Shown: positions 19,015 through 28,602 of the stretch, in pieces
Layout: every line of letters starts with the position of its first letter
How positions within the stretch are numbered: the stretch's first letter is position 1
Position numbers and translations under genes: made by a program
Assembly: GCA_010279815.1 (NCBI GenBank)
Contig: QEOQ01000107.1
Span: 39,927-68,889 of the forward strand
Source: Brachionus plicatilis
Lineage: Eukaryota > Rotifera > Eurotatoria > Ploima > Brachionidae
DNA: 28,963 nucleotides
Reading direction: 5' to 3'
Notes under the pieces: generated by a model
What the model was told of the DNA's origin: nothing
The model's database searches: none
Seen by the model: only the letters and a program-made list of their open reading frames with translations

Positions 19015-19586
19015 TTTTTAAATGATTTTAATTTTTTTTAAAGTTTAATATCTTTTAGACAATAATGATTTCTATTTTAAAAAATTTAAATTAAATTTAA
19101 ATGTTATTTTATTCGATTTTTCTTTTTCTTTTATATTGAATTACATAATGATATAAGATTTTATTTCAGGGTTTATTGCTTATTATTTATTTGTTTTATC
19201 TTTGCTATTTTATTTTATTTGTTTGTTTTATCTTAATCTGTATTTTTATACATTTTAATCATTTTTAATTTTTCATTGTTTTAACCAGCAATCATACTTT
19301 CACTCTTAAAATAATCAAGTGTTATGTATGAGGGTGATTGTTTACACTCAGAATAAACACTTAAACTCAACAATTGATTTTTTTAAGTGGAACACTTGGT
19401 TCTGACATTTGAAAAACTTAAAAAATTCAAGTGTAAAAAATTAAAGATAAGTTTGAAGCTTAATTTTATTACTGACTAAAAGTTATTTTAATATAAATTA
19501 AACACAAATAATTTATTTATAATTTACAAAATCATCGTTTGGCTTTGTAAAAAAAAAATTTGAAAATTAGAAATTTAAATATATAG
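19015..19586. other. Upstream region of the vWFD/WxxW gene
   Basis: AT-rich, with no ORF of interest. It should include the promoter of the minus-strand secreted-protein gene and the 5' boundary of the plus-strand gag-like pseudogene. Repeated words around CACTT (19360-19430) are visible but no clear element is defined. Confidence 0.4.
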
Positions 19587-21134
19587 CGTCATCTTTTGAC
19601 TCACAAACCTTCTAAACTTGCGTGCTGGCAATGCTGCTCATCATTTCAAATACTAAACCACGCTGGATTTTTAAAAAATTCGGTCAAACTCAACCTCAAA
19701 AAGTTGGACAAACCAGTTTTTCACAAAGTTCTTTTTGATGCACTTGATGTTAATCAAGTCGATAATGACGCAATTTTTTTCAACTTCTCATCGAATTAGT
19801 TATGGATAATTGAATTTGAAGCCTCATTTGATGCAGAAGAAATTTTTGGTCTTGAAATTTACATCAATAGAACCTTTTTTAAGATTGAAGATGCGAATAA
19901 AGTAGTGATGTAATCGAATATGCATATTCGAACCGATATTCGAAATAATTAGCATTTCGAATGAAAATTAGGTTTGAATTTAATTTTTGAATAAAAATTT
20001 TTTTGAATTATATACTTGAAAATTAATTTATTTAAATTAAAAATTGAATCTCTTAAAAATTCGAATCAATATTTGAAAATATAAAATTTTTGGATCAAAA
20101 ATTGAATTTAATAAATATTCAATTTTATATTTGAAAATAAAAATTTATAAAAAAAAATAATTGATAAGAAAAAATTTAATAAAAAAAGAATTCATTAAAT
20201 AATTTGCATTAATAATAAATAACATTAAATTTACATCGCCGAATCTGGCGTAATATTATGAATAAATAATAATAAAAATACTAATAATAAATAATTTGAA
20301 TTTAAATTCGATTTGGATACTAAAAGTGTGCCAGATTTTCACCAGTAACCACAACTCTTCTAACATTTTCTGGATTACAATAGTCCCATTCATCTTACCA
20401 GGTACCAAAAAACAGCTGTTCTGATTTTACCAACGCTACAAGAGGACAAAATTTAAATTTTCAAATAATTTATTTTTCAAATATTATATTCAATTTCAAA
20501 TACTTTTAAATTATTAGTTGAATTTATCTAAAATTCAAGCTGTTTTTTAAATTAAAGCTAAGTTCGAATTTTAATTTAAATAAAGATAGTTTTCGAATTT
20601 AATTTCAAAAATAAAAAAACAATCAAATTTAAATTCAAATTTATCTTATATTCAAGATTTTATTCGAATATTCTACCTTTTCAATAGTCTTTTCAAATTT
20701 TTTATTTATTCAAATTTCAATTTGTGTCCAAAAAGCTAATTCGATTTCATCACTAGAATAAAGTCCCGGATCTCAGAAAGTATTGTACCTTTCGTTTTCA
20801 ATTTATTCCAACTGAATTTGAAAACCACCTGCTTAAAAATTTTTTCAACGCTGTTCGAATTAATGGTGTCAAAATTGAACAGTTTTCTGAAGGAAAATAC
20901 AAAGTTAGACCAGAGAGGAAATACGGAGTAAGACAGTTAAAAGTTTCGTACCCTAAGGAAATAGATAACATAATTCGTAGCCTGTCTTGCCCAACAGTCA
21001 TTTATGGCTTAAAATGTGGGTCTCAATCGTCGGACTAAAACAAATGTTACTTTTGTGTCAATTAAGATCACAACATAGCCAAATGCCTAGTTAAAGATTA
21101 ATATATGAAATGTGTCAGCAAAACAGGCACTTGA
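19587..21134 (+). pseudogene. Zinc-knuckle gag/ORF1-like retroelement protein, interrupted
   Basis: The frame is open from 19587. It reads CWQCCSSFQILNHAGF and KLDKPVFHKVLFDALD, meets TAG at 19797-19799, continues to KIEDANK, and is cut by the insertion at 19903-20755. Excising the insertion and one 8-bp duplication continues the same frame as VPDLRKYCTFRFQFIP through GKYKVRPERKYGVRQL. A TAA at 21036-21038 follows, then a CCHC zinc knuckle at 21045-21086 (C-x2-C-x4-H-x4-C) that itself contains a TAA. More stops follow before 21134, where a mariner fragment abuts. Zinc knuckles after a basic domain are typical of Gag or LINE ORF1 proteins, but no family is recognised with certainty. It is clearly dead: at least three in-frame stops plus the insertion. 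Confidence 0.6.
19903..20755. mobile_element. 853-bp hAT-like non-autonomous element
   Basis: Terminal inverted repeats TAGTGATGTAATCGAAT (left) and its complement with one mismatch (right) bound the element. It is flanked by perfect 8-bp target duplications GAATAAAG at 19895-19902 and 20756-20763. Eight-bp duplications and TAGTGATG-type ends are characteristic of the hAT superfamily. The interior is rich in TTCGAAT/ATTCGAA words and has no transposase frame. Precise excision restores the interrupted gag-like frame, which fixes the boundaries independently. Confidence 0.85.
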
Positions 21135-21472
21135 CTAAAAAATGCTGCCGAAAAACTTTAATCTTTTCCAAACTGTGCCATTTGTTACAGACATCTCTTT
21201 AGCAAGCTGTCTGGTCGATCGCCTCGCGTCTTCCTCAAGCAGCTCTTCCAAAAACGCTTCATCATTCATCGATTCAGCTTTGACGGTTCTTCCAACACGT
21301 GCTTTTTCATTGAGGTCGAAATCGCCAGCTTAGAATCGAGACCAGAAAACCAATTTTGACAAGTGTCAACAGTCAAAGCGTTATCAACATATAGCAAACA
21401 TAATGATTTGGGAGCATCTTTCGCGTTTTTTCCTTCGTTAAACTTGAATGACATGCAATGGCGGATATGCAT
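21135..21472 (-). pseudogene. Mariner-type transposase N-terminal fragment
   Basis: The minus strand reads MHIRHCMSFKFNEGKNAKDA and then DNALTVDTCQNWF, the mos1-type helix-turn-helix (HTH_48) at the N-terminus of mariner transposases. A one-base frameshift near 21320 follows. The next frame continues with DFDLNEKARVGRTV and a second HTH region (RRSTRQLAKEMSVTNGTVWKRL), ending at TAG 21137-21135. The catalytic DDD/DDE domain is absent. No terminal repeats were found. It is an inactive 5' fragment abutting the gag-like pseudogene. Confidence 0.85.
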
Positions 21473-21869
21473 TTTTTAATCAAACATTTTTAATTAGTTA
21501 ATTTTTTAAAAATTTAGAAAGCAAGCATTTTAGCTTAGACATTGATAACATTGCATTAAAATTTTAATCTTGATCAAATTTTTTCATTTAAAAATTGACG
21601 AAAAAACTCATTTAACAACGTAATAGTTGATTGAAGGCCACTTGGTGCATAATATTAGAGGAGGTATCATATTTCAGCTTCAAAATTGATCGAACCTTAG
21701 AATAACCTGTATTTTTTGATGTTGATTTCTGAGAATGAATTTAAACAAGGAAAAGGATAATCCAAGTTTTTCGACCCTTTTTGGTACTTCTTTTGCTTAT
21801 TACTCAATAAATTTAAACATTTATGCCAAATTTTAATTTCCGATCATAATTAAAATAAAAAAAATACTA
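21473..21869. other. Intergenic stretch
   Basis: No gene recognised. It may include the original 5' flank of the mariner copy. Confidence 0.4.
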
Positions 21870-21877
21870 GTATTAAT

Positions 21878-22419
21878 GGCATCTTGAAGTTGATGATCAA
21901 TTCAAAATATCATTTCAATTCAAAAAGTTTGTCTTTAGATATTAAACTTAATCTTTGATTTTATTTATATAATTCTAATGTTACATGATTTACATGCAAT
22001 GTTGATTTAGAAAATAAAAAAAAATTGAAAAAACATTTTCTCAGTCAATTGATAATCGATTTTAATATTCAAATGTATTAACTGATTTTTTGTAAAGTTT
22101 TTTAGGATTTTTTATTTCAAAAGTATTTGTGTTAGCATTCACAATTAAATTTAAAAAAAAAATTCAAATAAAAAATTCCAAATTAGTAATAAAATGAAAA
22201 TAAAACTTTACAAAAAATCAGCTAACTAAATTGAAAATCGATTATGAATGAACTGAGAAAATGTTTATTCAATTTTTTCTTATTTTCTAAATCTACATTG
22301 CATGTAAATCATGTTACATTAGAATTATTTAAATTAAATCAAAGATTAAGTTTAATATCTAGAGACAAACTTTTTGAATTGATATGATATTTTGAATTGG
22401 TCATGAACTTCAAGATGCC
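21878..22419. mobile_element. 542-bp fold-back transposon with 8-bp target duplication
   Basis: Very long terminal inverted repeats, about 21878-22110 and 22195-22419, start GGCATCTTGAAGTT and surround a spacer of about 85 bp. Exact 8-bp duplications GTATTAAT lie at 21870-21877 and 22420-22427. TIRs above 200 bp with 8-9 bp duplications fit Mutator-like or hAT-type fold-back elements. There is no coding capacity. The arms differ by scattered substitutions and small indels. Confidence 0.85.
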
Positions 22420-22427
22420 GTATTAAT

Positions 22428-23180
22428 TAATTTTGATAACTAAATATTTTTATTTTCACGCAAACAAAAAGAACATTTCGACCTGAAGAGGATTTTTTTT
22501 GGACCCTCCAAAAATATTGTCTTTTATTTTGTAAAATAAATCAAAGACATTGCTTTGTATTCTTTTAATTCCAAATTCTACCTAATTCTTTTAAAAATTT
22601 TTTGAACCAAGTCACGATGTAAAACTGCCTTGTTTTAAGAAAAAAACTGCCTTGATTAGTCAGAAAAATATTTCTGTGATCAGTTAAAATTTTTGGTGAT
22701 CAAATTTTGGTCACATTCTAAACATGAGATTTATGATCACATTTTTTTTTGAAGACCTGTTCACAAAGTCGTCATGATTTAAAGAACAAAAAATTAATTA
22801 AAATCAAGATGAAATATTTTGTTTCCTATTCACTTAAGATCACTTTTCAGGCATTACTTTTTTCATTGATTGAAATTTCAATGTCATCAAAATTAAAAAA
22901 TAAAGAAATTTCTTGCAAAAATAATAAAAATTTTAGATTGGAAAAATAAAAAGATAACAACTTGCTTTCTATTCCAGTCAAACTTATCTATAAAGGCTGA
23001 AAAAATTAAAAATTAGATTATTATATGAATATTTTTAATAATTTTCCTTTAATTTTTTTTTACAAATATATTTTTCATATAAATTAATAAAATTTAATAC
23101 GATTTTAAAATTTTAAATCTAATTTCATAAATTTAATTAAACCAAATTAAATTTCAAATTATTTTATTGTATTTGTAAAC
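22428..23180. other. AT-rich intergenic region
   Basis: An open frame at 22749-22949 on the plus strand is Lys/Ile-rich and unconvincing. No element or RNA gene is recognised. Confidence 0.4.
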
Positions 23181-23345
23181 TTAATTCCAAACAATAAGTT
23201 CATAATCAGACGAACTTATAAAATTCCCACTTGGTAAGACAGCTAATTGACGGACACTGGATTTGTGCAATTATGATGTGCATTTTTCTGTTTCATCAGT
23301 TGGATTCCAAACTTTGATGCTTTGATCCCAAGAAGCACTCATTAT
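23181..23345 (-). pseudogene. WD40 C-terminal fragment, paralogue of the 11605-12514 gene
   Basis: The minus strand encodes SASWDQSIKVWNPTDE, then a TAA in place of the Pro codon of the TSPLHKG segment in the intact gene. It continues QLAVLPSGNFISSSDYELIVWN and the same terminal TAA (23183-23181). Only the last two blades are present. A partial duplication or retained gene fragment with a nonsense change; it directly abuts LTR-like sequence. Confidence 0.8.
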
Positions 23346-23399
23346 ATTGAAAATATTTTTATATATATTTAAGATTTATTTATAAAATTTCTTTACTAT

Positions 23400-23454
23400 T
23401 TTTGAACCCAGGAGAGACCCAGGAGGAAGGGGCTGGGGTAGAGGGGGTGTTACA
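23400..23454 (-). mobile_element. LTR remnant (gypsy-type start)
   Basis: Read on the minus strand, a G-run polypurine-like tract (AAGGGGGGAC) is followed by TGTAACACCCCC and about 45 nt of CT-rich sequence. TGTAACA starts are common for Ty3/gypsy LTRs. It is cut off by the WD40 fragment, so only the beginning of an LTR is present. Confidence 0.5.
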
Positions 23455-23695
23455 TTAGTCCCCCCTTAAAATTAAGTTTCCTCCTGGAGACTTTTCGCAA
23501 AAAAAAACACAAAAACAATAATACAAACAAACAAAAAAAAACACAAAACAATAATAAAAAAAAACAAAACCAAAACTTTTTCAAAAAATTTTTTTTTTTT
23601 TTTTTTTTTGTTTGTTTTATTGTTTTTGTGTTTTTTTTTGGGAAAAGTCTCCAGGAGGAAACTTAATTTTAAGGGGGGACTAATGTAACACCCCC
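23443..23695. repeat. 54-bp perfect inverted repeat with A/T-rich loop
   Basis: 23443-23496 and 23642-23695 are exact reverse complements containing the polypurine run and TGTAACACCCCC LTR start. The spacer is itself largely palindromic (CAAAAAAAAACAC / GTGTTTTTTTTTG). The whole is a near-continuous hairpin of about 250 bp, so the 3' end of the retroelement is present in both orientations. It could be a real inverted duplication or an assembly fold-back. Confidence 0.8.
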
Positions 23696-23807
23696 ATTTA
23701 GAGTTCTTCCGCAACATCCACGTAATCTTCCGGGGCGGTCGTCGGTTGGCACAACGTACTGGAAATGAACACCACATTCGGATTTGTCATAACAGCGATA
23801 CACGTTT

Positions 23808-24422
23808 TTACCAAAAATTCTGAAATCTCGAAAATTGCACCAATAGATCCGGACCGTCTTTACTGCACTTTACCGGCTTTTCACCGCTTGTCAACCACTT
23901 AAACAGGGTCCCTACACTTTCATCTTCTAATCGTGCCTCGTTTACCTCCATCTCCTGTAACACAACATGATTAATTACCATACCAGGATCAATCTCCTCC
24001 TCTCCCTCTTCGATTTCGATGATTCCCTCATCTTCTTCACCTGGTTTTAGTAACCATCGGGAGAGCGCATCCGCATTACCATTTCTAGGACCTTCACGAT
24101 ATTCGAGATCGAAATCATACTCTCTTAAAATACATAACCATCTAGCGAGCCTCGGGGAAGGATCAGGATGTTTTTTTAACCAAATAAGTGGCTTGTTTAC
24201 CCCCGTTTTTCCATTTGTTGGTGTTGTTAGATAAGTTCTTAACTCTTCAAAACTAGGTTGGCATTCCTCGTTCCACTCAAACTTCTTACCTTTTTCTGTG
24301 GCTTTGTTTAGTGGACCAGCAATTTGCGCGAACGCTTTGATGAACTTTCTATAATAGTTTGCTAGTCCAAAAAAGCTTTGGAGCTGACGTATTGTTCGCG
24401 GTCGCGTATAGCGGAAAAGCAC
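23808..24422 (-). pseudogene. Gypsy pol: RT connection and deleted RNase H
   Basis: In frame after the TAG, the connection motif RQLQSFFGLANYYRKFI leads to SFEELRTYL. The catalytic RNase H core that should follow (the DAS/E/D acidic segments) is missing, and the frame jumps to a short unrelated stretch and PLIWLKKHPDPSPRLARW. The late GPRNGNADALSR motif is intact. The frame ends after an acidic linker at 23808. In another frame down to about 23700 a segment reading GKNVYRCYD and FQYVVPTDDRPGR looks like the start of integrase. Confidence 0.8.
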
Positions 24423-25499
24423 CTAAACTTTACTAGGGGCCGGTCGGACTTCACCGTTACAGACCATGTGACCAAGATATTCGATTGACAACTGAAACCA
24501 CTTACTTTTTCTCCATTCAATCTTAAGGAGCGCCATTTTAATTCGAACTAAGACGGTTCTAACATTATCGTAATGTTCTTCAATTGATGTAGAGAAAATG
24601 ATTGTATCGTCTAGGTACACGAAACAGATCTCGCCAATAAGGTCCTTCAAAACATGCTCCATCATACGCTGGAACGTGGCTGGGGCGTTTGTCAAACCAA
24701 ACGGCATCACATTATATTCGAAAAGACCGAATTCAGTTACAAATGCGGTTTTTTCTTTATCTCTTTCTTGAATTCGGATTTGATGATAACCCGATGCCAG
24801 ATCCAGTGTCGCAAAATATTTAGCTTTTCCTAACATTACCAAAATATCTTCGATTTTTGGTAAAGGAAAGCAATCCTTTATAGTCACTTCATTTAGACGC
24901 CGATAATCGACACAGATTCGCAAAGCTCCGTTTGACTTTCTCACCAACACAATAGGCCATGCCCAAGGTGAATCACTGTCTCTGATTAGTTCAGCCTTAA
25001 GCATCTCGTCAATTTGCCTCTTTACTTCTTCACGCATTGTATAAGGTATTCTCCTCACCGGCTGCTTAATTGGCGTCTCGCTCAATGTGTTTACGACATG
25101 TTCACAAACATTTGTTTGAGTCAAACTTTGTAACCCTTGTGCGACTATCTCTTCAAATTTATCATGTAAAATCATGGAGTAGGCTTCGACTTTCTTCTTT
25201 TCATCTTCATCTTAGGCTGGCTCTTCAGGATCCCCGTTTGCCAAAGGTAACTCTTTGAAATTTGTTGCGTTAACTGACGCTTGGCTTCTGTAAATCTCCG
25301 GCAGTGTGGCTTTTAACGGGGTTTTTGCCTTCTTTTTTACTTCTAATGTTTTTCCCCCTAGGGTCGCCTTGATCTTATCCAGATATTCCTTATTATCTGA
25401 TAGTTTAAACGCCATGTCTAAACCCAACAAGCAGTCGTAGATTAGTTTCTTAACCACAATCACCTCTACTTCACCTTTGAAGTTGTGTAACTGTAACAT
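24423..25499 (-). pseudogene. Gypsy pol: protease end and reverse transcriptase
   Basis: The frame from 25499 holds the end of the retropepsin fold (CLLGLDMAFKL) and a spacer, then TAA at 25214-25212. It continues in the same frame to the reverse transcriptase. RT signatures are SPWAWPIVLVRKSNGALRIC, LDLASGYHQI, the FGLTNAPATFQRMM motif and the catalytic YLDD box (FVYLDDTIIFS). The domain is complete through IEYLGHMV. A TAG at 24425-24423 separates it from the connection domain. These in-frame stops and the upstream frameshift make it non-functional. Confidence 0.85.
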
Positions 25500-26050
25500 T
25501 TTCCAGTGCCGATTAGCTCAATCGGGCCACCACTACAAGTTTCAATTGTACTTTTGTTTGGGATCAATTTGCTATCGACCTTCTTGCACTGCCTCCAGAT
25601 CCGATCCGCGATAATAGTTTTCACTGTACCAGTATCGAATAAAAAGTGTACTGGATTACCATTCACAAAACACTTTCCAATAATGCTATCATTCATCATT
25701 AAGTTGTTAATTACAGCATTTGTAATCGTGCGTGGCTGTGAAGTTCGGGCAGAAGGGTTTCTATTCTCTCTACAGTAAGCAGCTTTGTGGCCAGGTTTTC
25801 TACATATGCAGCACACTCTCATGTCTTCACTAACTGGCGCTTTGTGGGCTTTGTTTAAAAGCTCGTCGTGAAATCCAACTTGTTTTCGCTGAGTCATTGG
25901 TGACATTACGAACTGACTTTTTGTTTTCCAAGACTCCAACCTGTTAACGAGCTCCAAAGTGGCTTCCAGCGCTTCGCAACTGGTCTTCGTGAACATCTTG
26001 TTCGAAGTGAGCTGCATGATGAAGTACGGGTCGTTTAAACCATTTATGAA
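25466..26050 (-). pseudogene. Gypsy gag C-terminus (zinc knuckle) and protease
   Basis: A CCHC zinc knuckle CCICRKPGHKAAYC (C-x2-C-x4-H-x4-C) for nucleic-acid binding is followed about 55 residues later by the aspartic protease signature FLFDTGTVKT. The upstream part is a gag C-terminal region, linked to the 26057-26623 frame by a one-base shift. The frame closes just after GTGKCYS, where the alternative frame takes over the protease C-terminus. Confidence 0.85.
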
Positions 26051-26056
26051 TCTTTC

Positions 26057-26680
26057 TTAAACCATACCATCCACATTGAACACTGTAACCGTTTTGCATG
26101 CGCTTTTTGCTAATTTCCACAGACTCGTGAAAAAGGCTCTCACATCTTCATTGGGTTTCTGCACTCGTGTATAAAAAATACCTTTTGCGTCGATGTTTAC
26201 TGGTTCTGTCTTACCAAAAATCCTTTTCATGTGTTGGAACAAATCTGTCATACCCATCGGTGTTATCGGGGTGCAATAGTCAAACATAGCCATGCAATCA
26301 TCGTCAAGGAAAACAAGTAGGGTATTGCGTAAGTTAGCCGACGAAACCTTCGTAGAGCTAATATATAATTCAAAACGCTTCCACCAGGTTTCCAAATCCG
26401 TTCTTCGATTAAACTGGGCTGGTTTGAAGACCGAGTCTTTGATGTACATTTCTGGGGCAGGTGCAGTATTGATTGAGCTTAAATAAGGAAGGCCAGAACA
26501 TTCTGAACGATGAAGAGTATCGAAAAGGTTTATGTGTTTTCCAACAGCCTGATCATGGATGCCTTTGTGTCTGAATTCGGTTCTGCGTAACCCATGTGTT
26601 GTAGATGGTATTTTATCATACATAGCTGGCTCTTCATTATCAACTAACCTTTCCGATTGTGCTACTTCTGGGCCATTTAG
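26057..26680 (-). pseudogene. Gypsy gag, N-terminal and central part
   Basis: A retrotransposon Gag-like segment has FKPAQFNRRTDLETWWKRFE, LLVFLDDDCMAMF and QKPNEDVRAFFTSLWKLA, matching the helical retrotrans_gag fold. An ATG is at 26623, but the frame is open further upstream to about 26810, into the USP tail, so the true start is uncertain. It ends at a stop near 26057 caused by a frameshift; the next frame carries on the Gag sequence. Confidence 0.7.
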
Positions 26681-28602
26681 CTCTTTTCTCCTAGGGATAC
26701 CAAAATATAATAATTGTGGAGTGTCGTCTTCCTTAGTCGAACATGCATCTCGCCTTGACTTCGAAATATAGCACGAATTACATAGTGTGCTGCGTATAAT
26801 AAATTTCTGTCTCTTACTCTTTCGTTACCTCTAAATACTTCATCAGTTCTTGCTTGAGCATGCCAATTTCTGTCTCTTACCCTTTCTGCACTTCTGAATA
26901 CTTCATCTGTGCGTGCATTTCTGTGCCATTCAATATCTTTTGCTTTTTCATTTTCTCTTAATTGATTATTTGATCTTTCAATTCTTTTTCTATTTCGATC
27001 TTTTTCTCTTATCTCTTCTGGCGTTAGTTTCGTTTTTTTTTTTGGATTTTTTGATGGAGTTATAAGAGAATTTTGACTCAAATTGATTTGCAAAGGAGAT
27101 GGCGAATTTAAAATAACTTCATTTTCAAGCAGATCTGACATTCTAATGACTTTGTTCGATAAATTAATTGTATTAAATGAGCTTGATCCAATTCTTTCAT
27201 TCGATGAATCAACCACCTGATATATTCTTCTTTTAGCATTGCATGGAGTTTGCTGAATGCTCATCAAAGAGTCTTGTGTAACATTACGGGGCAGTTCACA
27301 AACCTCTATTTCATCTTCACTTGTGCTTATGATATGGTCATTTTCAATAGCTTTATAGAAAAGCATGTAAGCGTGACTCGATTCTCTTTTTTTTCTTTTA
27401 AATTCGTCTAGTGATTTAAATTTATTCACTACTTCATCGTCGAAATAGTTCCATATTTTTTTGACATCACAAAAAACAAGTGCTTCAATTTAAATTATTT
27501 AGTTTTCAATTTAACATATTATTTAAAATTTAACTAAACATACAAGTAATATGTCCTGAATTCGGGGTCTCTCCTAAGTGAAAGCAAATTCAAGCCAGAT
27601 TAAATTTTATTGTATTGTTTAATCTTGTGCCAGCTGCTACATAATTTGTTAGATTCAATGTTTCAGTAATTTCCAAATACGGTGAAACCCTTTTGTTAAC
27701 ACGACCACTTGAATCAATCTTATGGGTAACAAAATTTTTATAATTGACTAGAAATAATTAAAAATTAAACAAAAATTCGATTACCGTGAATCTCATAAGA
27801 ACTATAATTAGGCAGTTGTTGATCGTTGATATCAAAGTTTTACTATTAAAAGTTTGATTTGAATTGCATTGATTGCAAAACGCACCTTCGATTCTCTCAT
27901 TGCGGCAGTAGATTTCAAGGCAATCGTCCAAGGTTTTGCAGTTGGAATCAAATGGCAATTGAAGACAAAGATTGGTCGACTCTAGATTTTTAACATGTAT
28001 TGAATTTTTTGAACATGTCATTTGTTGAGTTGTTCTGAATAAAAATCTTGACTCATCAAATTGTGTGTAAATTTGTAAGTTTCATATAAGCTTCCCAATT
28101 GAGTGGCCTGATCAATGTTAGACCTGAGTCCTCGTTTTCCAATTTCTATTTCAATTACACATTTATCAATGTACGCAAAAATTTGAGTCAAAAATTCATT
28201 GGAGTCATTTTGTTGGAACCGAATAAAATGTTGATTCAATTCAGATTCGTACAATTTATCAAAAAATTCGTGAAACAATCTTCTCAATTCTCTTTGACCA
28301 ATTTTAACTCGCTGATTAAATCCATTGTACACTAAATTAACATAGCTGTCCATCAATTGATATTCGTTTTCATCGTAAACCATTTGATGATTAAATTTGT
28401 GTTCAACTAGACGTCTTAAAATCTTATCAAAAGAATTTAAACACTGCAACACCGAGCTCACAAAGCAAGTATTGACCATGTTGGATATTGGACGCCCAAC
28501 AAAATACGATGCCCCATTGTAAACAAAGTTTGAGTGACCAAAATTTGAACGCAACAATTGATTCAACTTGTTAACTTTGGCAGAATTTAATTGATTACTC
28601 AT
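26677..28602 (-). pseudogene. Ubiquitin-specific protease (C19) with basic tandem-repeat tail, frame-disrupted
   Basis: Exons on the minus strand are 28602-27785, 27747-27544 and 27482-26677. The Cys box is SNMVNTCFVSSVLQCL (Cys46), followed by RFQQNDSNEFL, one CxxC zinc pair (CNQC), LIIVLMRF, the His box (LGETPNSGH), and the closing YFDDE and SSHAYMLFYKA. Deubiquitinase function follows from the family. About 230 residues after the domain form a basic tail with repeats of the ARTDEVFRxxERVRDRN type, ending at 26677. Faults are a one-base frameshift at about 28018, a phase mismatch across the 27785/27747 intron, TGA just before the His box (near 27590), and a first zinc pair reduced to one Cys. 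It may be a decaying gene, or partly sequence error. The tail resembles N-terminal repeats I associate with Helitron polyproteins. Confidence 0.75.

Larger units (their letters stand above)
23696..26680 (-). mobile_element. Ty3/gypsy LTR retrotransposon, degenerate, internal region
   Basis: The minus-strand order is gag, zinc knuckle, protease, reverse transcriptase, RNase H remnant and a scrap of integrase, which is the Ty3/gypsy order. Lesions are a frameshift near 26055 in gag, a frameshift near 25490 after the protease, TAA at 25214-25212, TAG at 24425-24423, an internal deletion through RNase H near 24231, and loss of nearly all integrase. No 5' LTR was recognised upstream of gag. The element abuts the 3' tail of the USP gene. 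Confidence 0.85.

Noticed and set aside
21142..21333. Plus-strand Ser-rich open frame
   Set aside because: Antisense of the mariner transposase fragment, which has clear HTH homology on the minus strand.
23472..23777. Minus-strand open frame ending in a Lys and Phe/Val-rich tract
   Set aside because: It translates the inverted repeat and its A/T loop; only its first part overlaps integrase remnant, in the wrong frame.
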